Notes under the pieces: generated by a model
Seen by the model: only the letters and a program-made list of their open reading frames with translations
Database searches by the model: none
What the model was told of the DNA's origin: nothing
Origin: Natronosalvus halobius
GTDB lineage: Archaea > Halobacteriota > Halobacteria > Halobacteriales > Natrialbaceae
Reading direction: 5' to 3'
DNA length: 64,000 bases
Assembly (NCBI RefSeq): GCF_024138145.1
Contig: NZ_CP099997.1
Coordinates: 496,001 to 560,000, forward strand
Position numbers and translations under genes: made by a program
Part shown: positions 25,717-33,364 of the stretch, piece after piece
How positions within the stretch are numbered: position 1 is the first letter of the stretch
Layout of the letters: each line of letters opens with the position of its first letter

Positions 25717-26883
25717 TCACCGGCGCCGATACCACCAGACAAGGGCGAGCGCGAGCACGAGAGCGACGACGACGAACGGGGCGATCGACTCGACATCGGC
25801 CTCGCCATCGGATTCGACGAGCGAAACGGGGACCGCGATCGGATTCGTCGCCGTCTGGCCGTCGCCATCGGACCCTCTCTCGTAGGTCAGCGTGATCGTC
25901 GCGCTGGTGGTCGTCTCGATGGCGTCCGAGGACGATTCAAGGGCGAAGCGTACCGTTTCCGATTCGCCGGGGTGGAGGGTCCCGACGTACGCTGTCGGTG
26001 ACTCGCTCGAGAGCGGTGGCCCGGCTTCGAGGGTGGCGACGACGCCGGAAACGGGTTCGGTGCCGTCGTTCGAAATTCGGACCTCGTAGACGCCGTCGCC
26101 GTCGACCGGAACGGTTTCGTCGACGGGCGTTACGACAAGTCTCGGGCGCTCCTCGAGGCCGATGGCGAGCACCGACGGCCCGCCGATTACGACGGTTTCG
26201 TCGTCGCCGTTGTCGCCGTTATCGTCACCGTTCCTACCGTCGTCTCCCTCGTCACCGTCCTCGACCAGGTACTGAACGGTCGCGAACACCGGATACGTTC
26301 CTGGTTCGACCGCGGCCGCCGCGACCCGGACATCGACGGTGTCTGTTTCATCCTCCTCGAGGTCCCCGAGGGAGACCGATTGCTCGGCCTGGGGCGCGTT
26401 CGGTGCCCCGAGCGACAGCGTTCCGTCCGGTGCCTGGAGCGTCACGACGACGTCCATTGCATCGTCGTCGCCGTCGTTGGTCACCTCGAGCGTCACAGTC
26501 GTCGCGCCACCCGCTCGCACTGACTGACCCTCCGCGACGACGACCTCGATGTCGTCGGCGGGTGCCTGGACGATCGTCGGACCTGCCGTGGCGGGACCCT
26601 CCTGTGGCGGACCGGCCTCGCCTTTGCTGGGCGGAAACTGACCGGACTCATTCCCGTCGTCGCCTTCGTCGTCCGTGGCGTTCGCGCCCGCCGAGTCGGG
26701 ATCGGTTCCCGTCTCGTTCCCAGCGCTGTCGTCTTGTACGTTTGCCGCGACAGTGTCTACCTGGAGCACCGTCGCCCCACTGAGCAACCCTGCCAAAAAT
26801 CCGACGATGAGAACGACGTGCCCGAGCACGACGAGGCGACGATTCCGTCGACTCGAGGCATCCTGCTGGCCCGTCATTTCCAT
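25717..26883 (-). CDS. Cell-surface protein with two CARDB/NEW3-like beta domains
   Basis: 388 residues. It begins with a basic segment and a signal-anchor helix (VVLGHVVLIVGFLAGLLSGA), then an Asp/Gly/Asn-rich spacer. Two Ig-like domains start at DIEVVVAEGQSVRAGGATTV and RPRLVVTPVDETVPVDGDGV, separated by a Gly/Asp/Asn spacer (residues 215-230). A C-terminal helix (APFVVVALVLALALVWWYRR) ends the chain. The layout is that of COG1361-type archaeal envelope proteins. It sits antiparallel between the two parts of an ABC-2 exporter and may be functionally linked to it. Confidence 0.8.
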   Translation of the reverse strand: MEMTGQQDASSRRNRRLVVLGHVVLIVGFLAGLLSGATVLQVDTVAANVQDDSAGNETGTDPDSAGANATDDEGDDGNESGQFPPSKGEAGPPQEGPATAGPTIVQAPADDIEVVVAEGQSVRAGGATTVTLEVTNDGDDDAMDVVVTLQAPDGTLSLGAPNAPQAEQSVSLGDLEEDETDTVDVRVAAAAVEPGTYPVFATVQYLVEDGDEGDDGRNGDDNGDNGDDETVVIGGPSVLAIGLEERPRLVVTPVDETVPVDGDGVYEVRISNDGTEPVSGVVATLEAGPPLSSESPTAYVGTLHPGESETVRFALESSSDAIETTTSATITLTYERGSDGDGQTATNPIAVPVSLVESDGEADVESIAPFVVVALVLALALVWWYRRR

Positions 26884-27021
26884 CTCAGGACGGCCGACCG
26901 ACGAATAAATCGTCAGGCCCGTTCCGCGGGCGAACCCTTTCGTTTCCGCCCCATTGGCGAATCAATGGATCGTTGTGATCGTCGAGCCCTCGGAAACCTA
27001 TAAGTCACCATTCGTCGTCAG

Positions 27022-27846
27022 GTGGCGGCGGATTCCCTGATCCGAATGTTCGAACTCACGTCCTTCGAGGCCGACCGACGATTGCGCGGATCGCTACTGT
27101 TATCCAGTGCGCTGGTCGCCCTGATCGCGCTCACGATCGCGCTCTTTCCGTCGATACAGGCGACGGGGCCCGACCTCGACGCCTACCTCGAGTCGCTCCC
27201 GCCCGAGGCGACGCGCGCGTTCGTCGGAAGTGTAACCACGCTAACGACGATCGAGGGCTACCTCGTTTCGCAGCTCTATCAGTTCGGCTGGGTAATCTTG
27301 CTCGCGATCTACTACGCGTACGCCGCGGCGTCGACGGTCGCCGGCGAACTCGAGCGGGGAACGGTGGAGATGACGCTCACGCTACCGGTGTCGCGCACTC
27401 GGTTCGTCGTCGGGAAATTTCTGTCCCTCGTCCCTGGACTCGTCCTGGTCAACGCGATCACGTTCCTCGCGATCTATCTGGGTGTAATCTTCGTGGATGA
27501 ATCGATCGACGTCGTCGATCTGTTCGCCGTCCACGCGTACTCGATCGCGTACCTGCTCGCCTGTGCCGGGGTTGGCCTGCTCGCATCGGTTGTCTTCGAT
27601 TCCGTTCGCCGAGCCCAGACCGTTGGCGTCGGCGCGGTGTTTGGGCTATTCCTGCTCGACACGTTCACCTTCGGCACTGACGCTGAATGGCTCGGCGACG
27701 TAGCGTTCTCGCGGTACTTCGACCCTGGGGCAATTCTCGCCGAGGGCGAGATCTCGTGGACCGATTTCTCCGTCCTCTGTGTTGCCATCGTCGTCCTCCT
27801 GGTCGTCGCGAGCGAATACTTCGAGCGACGAGACGTCTCGAGCTAG
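27022..27846 (+). CDS. ABC-2 type exporter permease
   Basis: 274 residues from the GTG at 27022; an ATG at 27046 is an alternative, but a TATA-like CCTATAAG at 26998-27005 fits a leaderless GTG start. Six hydrophobic helices; the first cytoplasmic-extracellular loop has DLDAYLESLPPEATRAFVGS, and AGELERGTVEMTLTLPVSRT is the ABC-2 coupling helix signature. It has no ATPase directly beside it on the same strand; the 24762-25673 ATPase is its probable partner. Confidence 0.88.
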   Translation: MAADSLIRMFELTSFEADRRLRGSLLLSSALVALIALTIALFPSIQATGPDLDAYLESLPPEATRAFVGSVTTLTTIEGYLVSQLYQFGWVILLAIYYAYAAASTVAGELERGTVEMTLTLPVSRTRFVVGKFLSLVPGLVLVNAITFLAIYLGVIFVDESIDVVDLFAVHAYSIAYLLACAGVGLLASVVFDSVRRAQTVGVGAVFGLFLLDTFTFGTDAEWLGDVAFSRYFDPGAILAEGEISWTDFSVLCVAIVVLLVVASEYFERRDVSS

Positions 27847-28162
27847 ATTAGTGGCAGTTCCGCATTCACGTCTATCGTTCAGATCTGTAGCCCGTCGATT
27901 TCGCCGCCAGGTATCGAAACGGTCGCGTTTTCTCCCTCGAGTCCGAATCCGTACTCTGGTTGCAGTCGGACAGAGCAGTGCGTACCGGCTTCAGTCTGTA
28001 GCCATACCGAACTCGAGGCTCTCGAGCTGCCTGGTGAGTATGGCAAATGACGTACTCGTTCGAGCCAGTTCATCAACTGTCGAGAGTCGTGGATGAGAAT
28101 TGAGGCAGATCGGAGAGGAGACGAGTCGCGGAAAAGAAAGGTGGGCTCCACACACAGCGAGC
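27847..28162. other. 316-base gap downstream of nirK
   Basis: A 90-codon minus-strand frame (28151 to 27879) starts 12 bases after the nirK stop, but its codon use is poorer in third-position G/C than its neighbours and I recognise no domain. I do not call it a gene. No terminator hairpin is obvious. Confidence 0.35.
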
Positions 28163-29266
28163 CTACGGGTTCGGATTGAAGATGTCGGGTTCCGGTTCGC
28201 CCTCGACCTCAATGACGCCCAGCATCCCCCGCCGAGCGGCTCGAGTGAGTGCGTGGTCGACGAGCTTGATCGGACCGGGAACCGGGGTCTCCATCTCGCC
28301 GGCCGCGACGGAACCGGGGACGACCGGCGCAGTTTCGATGAAGCGGCCCGGATCGGAGACCAGGTCGCCCTCGCGGTAGTACGCATCGAAGACGTTCCCG
28401 ATGGGGTGGAGGGCACTCGTCAGGTTCGGACCGCCGTTGGCGAAGAACACGCGAACCCGTTCGCCCTTCTGGACGGTCACGGGGCCGTAGCCGTTCCCGG
28501 TGAACGCGTAGGCCTCGCCGTTGAGGGTGACGTAGGTCGGGTCCTCGGCTTTCATCTTGTCGAAGCTGAACGCGTGGTGGCCCTCCTCGCCGGGGGTTCC
28601 CTTCGTGTACAGTTCGTTCTGCCCGAAGTACAGTTCGCGGTCGACCTCCGGGAGGCCGTCTTCGGGCTCGACGAGGATCGCGCCGTACATCCCGGCGCTG
28701 ATGTGGTAGTCCATGTTCGGGACTGCACAGTGGTATACGTGCACGCCGGGGTACATCGCCTTGAACTCGATTTCCGCGCTCTCACCCGGACTGATCGTCG
28801 TGTCCTCGGCGCCCCCACCAGGGCCGTAGACCGCGTGAAGGTCGATGTTGTGGGGCATCGAGTTCTCCTCGCTGTTCGTGAGCGTGAGGTGGATCGTGTC
28901 GCCCCGGCGCACGCGAATCATCGGTCCCGGGATCTGGTCGTCGAACGTCATGTAGTCGAAAGTGACGCCCGGTTCGATCTCCGCGGTGACCTCCGTTGTC
29001 GTCATCGAGATTTCGTGGCGACGCGGCTCGTTCCAGTCGACCGGCCCCGGAATGTCCGTCGGATCGGCCGCAACGCGGTCGACGTCGACTGGCTTCGCAC
29101 CCGGGAGGGATTCCTCCGTGTCGCCCGCTGGTTCTTCGCCGTTGCCAATTCCGTTTCCGTTTCCATTCCCCTCGTCAGCGTTCCCGACACAGCCAGCGAC
29201 CGCTACTGCACCAGCCACACCGAGCCCCTGCAAGAACCGCCGTCGTTTCGAATTCAGTTGGGTCAT
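28163..29266 (-). CDS. nirK: Copper-containing nitrite reductase (lipoprotein)
   Basis: 367 residues from the ATG at 29266. It starts with a tat-type signal (KRRRFLQGLGVAGAVAVAGC, lipobox Cys26), then a Gly-Asn spacer. Two cupredoxin domains carry a full set of copper ligands: type 1 Cu H139, C180, H188, M193; type 2 Cu H144, H179, H338. The proton-relay pair D142 (in HNIDLH) and H287 (in SALHPIG) is present. It reduces nitrite to NO on the outer face, using electrons from a small blue-copper protein such as the halocyanin at 31.5 kb. It is the 3'-most gene of a minus-strand group with two DUF2249 genes. Confidence 0.95.
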   Translation of the reverse strand: MTQLNSKRRRFLQGLGVAGAVAVAGCVGNADEGNGNGNGIGNGEEPAGDTEESLPGAKPVDVDRVAADPTDIPGPVDWNEPRRHEISMTTTEVTAEIEPGVTFDYMTFDDQIPGPMIRVRRGDTIHLTLTNSEENSMPHNIDLHAVYGPGGGAEDTTISPGESAEIEFKAMYPGVHVYHCAVPNMDYHISAGMYGAILVEPEDGLPEVDRELYFGQNELYTKGTPGEEGHHAFSFDKMKAEDPTYVTLNGEAYAFTGNGYGPVTVQKGERVRVFFANGGPNLTSALHPIGNVFDAYYREGDLVSDPGRFIETAPVVPGSVAAGEMETPVPGPIKLVDHALTRAARRGMLGVIEVEGEPEPDIFNPNP

Positions 29267-29318
29267 TGTCCTCACCTGGGAGTATGGCTTGACGTATGTT
29301 CAAGTATGAATACGATTC

Positions 29319-29370
29319 CCGAACAATGGAAATACACACGGAGGTGTTCGGACATGAGTTTAAATATTTA
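29319..29370 (-). promoter_or_regulatory. nirK upstream region: TATA palindrome and inverted CCGAACA
   Basis: CCGAACA (29319-29325) and TGTTCGG (29345-29351) form a perfect 7-base inverted repeat with 19 bases between. The 14-base palindrome TTTAAATATTTAAA (29357-29370) is the likely TATA element. A second, closer TATA-like TATTCATACT lies around 29300-29310. The region probably gives oxygen or nitrite control of nirK. Confidence 0.55.
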
Positions 29371-29465
29371 AAAGACCCCCCGTTATGAGGGTATCAACTT
29401 CAAGCAATTCGTTCAGACGGGGGTTCGAATCCGGTGAAAACGGAGACGGCACCAAGGTTTTGCGG

Positions 29466-29741
29466 TCACTCTCGCCAGATAACGGTCACGACTTCGGCGT
29501 CGGTCTCGAGCGTCTCGTACGTGTAGCCCCGGTCCTCGAGTTTCGGATACAGAAACTGCGGGGCGCGGTCGTTTCGCTGGAGTAACACCGCTTCGTCGGG
29601 CAGGTCCGCCAGTCGCTCGAGCGTGTTCGCGAGCGGAGCGGGCGGCCCCAGCGATCGGACGTCGAGAACGGTTCGCGGCCGGTCCTGGGGCGCTGACGTT
29701 CGTTCGACGACGGATTCGTGGCCCTGGTCGTGAGTAGACAT
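29466..29741 (-). CDS. DUF2249 domain protein
   Basis: 91 residues. DUF2249 core: TVLDVRSLGPPAPLANTLER, LADLPDEAVLLQRNDRAPQF and LYPKLEDRGYTYETLETD, ending VVTVIWRE. The family shares the TusA-like fold and is often found beside denitrification and haem genes; the function is unknown. Here it lies between nirK and a second DUF2249 gene on the same strand. Confidence 0.85.
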   Translation of the reverse strand: MSTHDQGHESVVERTSAPQDRPRTVLDVRSLGPPAPLANTLERLADLPDEAVLLQRNDRAPQFLYPKLEDRGYTYETLETDAEVVTVIWRE

Positions 29742-29796
29742 ACGTCTGCAAACGGGCTCGAGGGTCGTCTACTTGCTCGCGAATGCGTTCGGGTGA

Positions 29797-29812
29797 CGAA
29801 CGAAAACGTTCG
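29797..29812 (-). promoter_or_regulatory. Inverted repeat CGAACG-N4-CGTTCG upstream of a DUF2249 gene
   Basis: Perfect 6-base arms with AAAA between them, 56-71 bases upstream of the ATG at 29741. It resembles the other CGAA/TTCG dyads of this cluster and could bind the same regulator. Confidence 0.5.
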
Positions 29813-29867
29813 CACGAAAACGCGAACGGTGGAGATGAACGAGGGTACCAGTTTGGCGACGGGTGCG

Positions 29868-30101
29868 TTACTCGGCTCGTTTGGGGAACTCCGCGACGAA
29901 TTTCCCCGCCTCGGCCTGCTCGACGGCGTATCCGTCGACGTCGAACTCGTCGACTTCCGCCTGGAACTCGTAGAACAGCGGCTTCGGTTCGTGATCGTTG
30001 ATGATCGTCAGCGTTTCGCCCGCCTCGAGTTCGTCGAAGGCGTCGTGAATCGTCGGATGGCGGTCGACCGGCGGAATCGATCTCACATCGAGTGTCGTCA
30101 T
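29868..30101 (-). CDS. DUF2249 domain protein (short form)
   Basis: 77 residues: TLDVRSIPPVDRHPTIHDAF, DELEAGETLTIINDHEPKPL, FYEFQAEVDEFDVDGY. The DVRxxPPxxRHxxI start and the NDHEPKPL turn are characteristic of DUF2249. H-D-H residues could bind a ligand. Transcribed toward nirK; the DUF2249 pair next to a nitrite reductase suggests a role in NO or copper-enzyme maturation, which is inference. Confidence 0.87.
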   Translation of the reverse strand: MTTLDVRSIPPVDRHPTIHDAFDELEAGETLTIINDHEPKPLFYEFQAEVDEFDVDGYAVEQAEAGKFVAEFPKRAE

Positions 30102-30140
30102 GCAGTCGTCGGTAGTGGTTCCACCGGTATCGGCGTTCCT

Positions 30141-30154
30141 CCGAATACGTTCGG
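30141..30154 (-). promoter_or_regulatory. Inverted repeat CCGAA-N4-TTCGG upstream of the short DUF2249 gene
   Basis: Perfect 5-base arms with a 4-base spacer, about 40-53 bases upstream of the ATG at 30101. The same arm-spacer pattern (CGAA-N4-TTCG) recurs at 30708-30719. Confidence 0.5.
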
Positions 30155-30376
30155 GCCGGTTCCAGGCGAACGGTTGACTCGCCCTCTGAATTGCGTGCTC
30201 ACGTGCGTGTCAAAAGTACATGTTATCCAAAACCCGTCGTATTCACAAGCTGGTACCCGTCCCGTCAAACATTCCGAGCATACCTGGACGATCGTCCAGG
30301 TGCCGTCCAGACGGTCGACGTACCGGATACGTGAGAATACGTACACTTTTGTGAATTCGAACGGTACCGATACTCG

Positions 30377-30592
30377 ATGTATCCGACCGATGCCGGCACG
30401 CACGGATTCCTCTCGGTCCAGATCGCGGTGCTCCTCCACGTCGGACTCGCCCTCGGTGGGACGGTCCTGCTGTGGTGGCTCGGTCTACCATCACGGTTGG
30501 CTGTCCCCGTCTTCATCGTCGCTGTTTTCCTTCTGTTGGTCCCCTTTTGGCCGGTCTATGCCGACTTCCATCCGTCGTCCGGAGAACGCTAG
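30377..30592 (+). CDS. Small two-helix membrane protein
   Basis: 71 residues: a short N-terminus, then VQIAVLLHVGLALGGTVLLW and LAVPVFIVAVFLLLVPFWPV as two membrane helices, ending YADFHPSSGER. It has one H in the first helix. I do not recognise the family. Position between the DUF2249 genes and the regulator, divergent from nirK, suggests it belongs to the denitrification cluster. Confidence 0.65.
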   Translation: MYPTDAGTHGFLSVQIAVLLHVGLALGGTVLLWWLGLPSRLAVPVFIVAVFLLLVPFWPVYADFHPSSGER

Positions 30593-30706
30593 CGCCGCTA
30601 CTCGCCGCTCTCGAGCGAAATCCTGCCGCGATTCCGTTTCGAGATGATAAACCCCACGGTCGTTCCCGGCCGGTCATATTCTGGGATAGTAATTAGGGAG
30701 AACGAC

Positions 30707-30719
30707 CCGAACGTGTTCG
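30707..30719 (+). promoter_or_regulatory. CCGAA-N4-TTCG dyad abutting the regulator start codon
   Basis: CGAA-CGTG-TTCG ends two bases before the ATG at 30721. A TATA-like ATAGTAATTA lies at about 30686-30695. A dyad over the transcription start is a typical repressor or autoregulation position. Confidence 0.5.
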
Positions 30720-30720
30720 T

Positions 30721-31392
30721 ATGGCTCACGCGACGCTCACCGTCACGCTCCCGGAGAAGGTGTGGGTACAGGAGGTCTCGAGCGCCCACCCGGAGGCCAC
30801 CTTCTACGTCGACGCCGCGGTTCCGGGCGCCGAATCGGGGTTTGCCCTCGTTCGAATCACCGGTCCCGACGTCCCGGCTGTCCTGGAGGACATGGAAGAC
30901 CACCCGCAGCTCACCGAAATCTCGCTAATTCAGTGGAGCGAGAACGAGGCGACGGTCCACTTCGAGACCACGGCCCCGCTGTTGCTCTTCTCCTCGCGCG
31001 ACTCCGGCATGCCGATCGAACTCCCGGTCGAGATCCGACAGGGGAAAGCGACCCTCGAGGTGGCTGGCTCTCGGGACCGACTCTCCCAGCTGGCCGACCA
31101 GTTCTCCCGGTTCGGCCTCGAGTACCGTATCGACAGCGTCCAGGAGCGGCTTCACGACACGCAGTTGCTGTCTGAGCGCCAGCACGAACTCGTCGTCGCT
31201 GCCGTTGAGCACGGGTACTACGATACCCCACGCCGGTGTTCGCTGACCGACCTCGCCGACCGTCTCGATATCGCGAAGTCGACCTGCAGCGAGACGCTTC
31301 ATCGCGCCGAAGAGGCGATCATCAAGCAGTTCGTCGACAATCTGGTCGACGTGGAGCAAGCGCTTCCGTTCGAGGAAGAACTGGTGTCCTGA
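30721..31392 (+). CDS. Bat-like HTH_10 transcriptional regulator
   Basis: 223 residues. The first about 150 residues form the Bat-type alpha/beta sensory part (VSSAHPEATFYVDAAVPGAE, ALVRITGPDVPAVLEDMEDH), without PAS or GAF. The C-terminus is HTH_10: LSERQHELVVAAVEHGYYDT, SLTDLADRLDIAKSTCSETL, HRAEEAIIKQFVDNL. It lies between divergently organised denitrification genes and just upstream of the halocyanin gene, so it is the best candidate regulator of nirK and its neighbours. Confidence 0.9.
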   Translation: MAHATLTVTLPEKVWVQEVSSAHPEATFYVDAAVPGAESGFALVRITGPDVPAVLEDMEDHPQLTEISLIQWSENEATVHFETTAPLLLFSSRDSGMPIELPVEIRQGKATLEVAGSRDRLSQLADQFSRFGLEYRIDSVQERLHDTQLLSERQHELVVAAVEHGYYDTPRRCSLTDLADRLDIAKSTCSETLHRAEEAIIKQFVDNLVDVEQALPFEEELVS

Positions 31393-31442
31393 GCGACCCG
31401 AAAGGCCCAATTTTCTCGTTCTATAGCAAGCAGTACGTTTCT

Positions 31443-31466
31443 CCGAACATCATCGGGCGTGTTCCC
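31443..31466 (+). promoter_or_regulatory. Inverted CCGAACA / TGTTCCC pair upstream of halocyanin
   Basis: CCGAACA (31443-31449) and TGTTCCC (31460-31466) share a 5-base inverted GAACA/TGTTC core with 10 bases between, about 65-85 bases before the ATG at 31528. The half-site CCGAACA is identical to that before nirK. Confidence 0.45.
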
Positions 31467-31527
31467 GTAGTCTGGAAATCACCGCTGTGCTCCTATGCTC
31501 CTATTCCATACTCCTGCCCAGAGGTAT

Positions 31528-32040
31528 ATGACTGTACACGATGGACGGAAACGGCGATTTCTACAGGCCGTTGGTGGAGCGCTCCTCTTCAGCGGACTCG
31601 CTGGATGTCTCGAGGACGAAGAAGCGAGCAGCGGCAACGGCAACGGGAACGGGAATAGTAACGGCGGAAACGGTAACGGGAACGGGAACGGCAGCGCCGA
31701 GTACGACTTCGACGGCTACCTCGACGACGCCAACAACTACGACGGCGTCGAGGATCACACCGGTGAGTCCGAGGTCGCCGTCGACGTCGGTGCCGGCTCG
31801 GACGGCTTCGCGTACGAACCTGCGGCCATCGTCGTCGACTCGGGAACGACCGTCGTCTGGGAGTGGACCGGCGCCGGTGGCAGCCACGACGTAATCGCCG
31901 AGGACGGAAGCTTCGAGAGCGAGATGTACGGCGACGAAGGCGAGACCTTCGAACACACTTTCGACGAGACGGGAACCTTCACCTACTACTGCTCGCCCCA
32001 CATCAGCATGGGCATGAAAGGCGCCGTCGTCGTCGAATAG
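31528..32040 (+). CDS. Halocyanin (blue-copper lipoprotein)
   Basis: 170 residues from the ATG at 31528. A tat-like signal ([20 protein letters not shown]) ends in lipobox Cys27. A Gly-Asn-rich tether covers about residues 36-56. The cupredoxin domain has Cu ligands H120, C155, H158 and M163 (CSPHISMGM). It would be anchored outside the cell and shuttle electrons from a membrane quinol oxidoreductase to acceptors such as NirK. It precedes the ferredoxin/NrfD genes on the same strand with a 52-base gap. Confidence 0.93.
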   Translation: MTVHDGRKRRFLQAVGGALLFSGLAGCLEDEEASSGNGNGNGNSNGGNGNGNGNGSAEYDFDGYLDDANNYDGVEDHTGESEVAVDVGAGSDGFAYEPAAIVVDSGTTVVWEWTGAGGSHDVIAEDGSFESEMYGDEGETFEHTFDETGTFTYYCSPHISMGMKGAVVVE

Positions 32041-32092
32041 CTCCAGCCATGATCGTACTATTCACGACGCGAACGCCGAGGTGGACTCGCGT

Positions 32093-33364
32093 ATGAGCGC
32101 CGACGAAGCCGAAACCGGAGCCGCCGACGCTACGGAGACACTCGAGGCACTCCACACCGACGAGTGGGAGGCAGAGATGCGCGAACTACTCGAGGACGGC
32201 GAGTACGACGCCGACCTCGGGCTGGCGATGGCCAAGGACGCCCAGCGCCTCGTCGCGGGTGAACTGATCGAAGCCGAGTTCGCCGCGCGCTACCACGACG
32301 CGGTTGTCGAAGAGTTCGACGTGGACGATTCCGAACTACCCGAGGAGCTGGCAGGGCTCGAAGATATCGACGACGAGCGTTCGCTGGCCGACAGACTGGC
32401 CGCCCTCGAGGAGGACGGCGAGATGGACCGCCGCGAGGTGATGAAGAAGATGGGAGCCGCGGGACTCTTCCTCGGACTCGGCACCTGGGCTACGGTGGAC
32501 AGCGCCGAGGGCGCCGACCCGGCCACGGCCGCCGGCGAGGGCGAAGACGAGGGCAAGCAGTACGGAATGGTCATCGACCTCGAGAAGTGCGACGGCTGTC
32601 TCTCCTGCGTGGTCGCCTGTAGCCAGGAGAACAACACCTCGATGGGGGCCAACTGGATGTACGTCTTCACCTACGAGGAGCCCGACCAGGACGGGCACAA
32701 CTTCCTCGTGCGGACGTGCCAGCACTGTTCGGACGCCCCCTGCCAGAAGGTCTGTCCGACGACCGCGAGACACAAGCGGACCGAGGACGGCCTCGTACTC
32801 ACCGACTACGACGTCTGCATCGGCTGCCGGTACTGTCAGGTGGCCTGCCCCTACGGCGTGAACTACTTCCAGTGGGGCGAACCCGATACGCCGCAGTCGG
32901 AACTCGATCCGGAGCACGTCTACGATGGACGCGACCGCCGGGTCGACAGCCGGCCGCCGAAAGGCGTCATGGGCAAGTGTACGATGTGTCCCTCCCGCCA
33001 GGACGGCAAACAAGGCGAGGACAAGATCGGCACGACCGCCTGCGAGGACGCCTGCGCGATGGACGCCATCCACTTCGGGGACATGAACGACGAGGACAGC
33101 GACCCCAACCGCTACCTCGAGCAGGTTCGGGAGGCGAATCCAAACGACCGCGAGACGTTCCCCAACCGGACCGAGAACACGGTCTCGACGTTCCGGCTGC
33201 TCGAAGAACTCGGCACCGACCCGAACGTCGTCTTCGTCGGGAACGAACCGGGCCCCGACGCGAAACAGGTCGAGGGGCCCGTGGCCTACGAGGATGTCGG
33301 GCAACTCGACCGCCGGAAGGAAGTCCTGGACGACGGCACGTTCGCCGGAGGTGTCTCGCCGTGA
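32093..33364 (+). CDS. PsrB/DmsB-like four-cluster ferredoxin with N-terminal domain and internal tat-like motif
   Basis: 423 residues. Residues 1-110 are an acidic helical domain. Then MDRREVMKKMGAAGLFLGLG (111-130) is a twin-arginine-like segment placed internally. From 157 on it is a DMSO-reductase subunit B-type protein with four [4Fe-4S] sites: C166-169-172-176, C209-212-217-221, C242-245-248-252 and C296-299-317-321. It overlaps the NrfD gene by 4 bases (GTGA). Normally such a protein links a Mo catalytic subunit to NrfD, but no Mo subunit gene is present here. It may pass electrons from NrfD to halocyanin. Confidence 0.92.
   Translation: MSADEAETGAADATETLEALHTDEWEAEMRELLEDGEYDADLGLAMAKDAQRLVAGELIEAEFAARYHDAVVEEFDVDDSELPEELAGLEDIDDERSLADRLAALEEDGEMDRREVMKKMGAAGLFLGLGTWATVDSAEGADPATAAGEGEDEGKQYGMVIDLEKCDGCLSCVVACSQENNTSMGANWMYVFTYEEPDQDGHNFLVRTCQHCSDAPCQKVCPTTARHKRTEDGLVLTDYDVCIGCRYCQVACPYGVNYFQWGEPDTPQSELDPEHVYDGRDRRVDSRPPKGVMGKCTMCPSRQDGKQGEDKIGTTACEDACAMDAIHFGDMNDEDSDPNRYLEQVREANPNDRETFPNRTENTVSTFRLLEELGTDPNVVFVGNEPGPDAKQVEGPVAYEDVGQLDRRKEVLDDGTFAGGVSP

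Noticed and set aside
27879-28151. 90-codon ORF just downstream of nirK
   Set aside because: Codon use is weak and no family is recognisable; kept only as a note on the gap.
29407-29430. tRNA-like GGTTCGAATCC motif
   Set aside because: It resembles a T-loop, but no matching T-stem, acceptor stem or anticodon arm can be built around it.
32716-33360. Upstream extension of the nrfD frame
   Set aside because: The frame is open to 32716 but overlaps the ferredoxin gene and is low complexity; the GTG at 33361 with GTGA overlap is the natural start.
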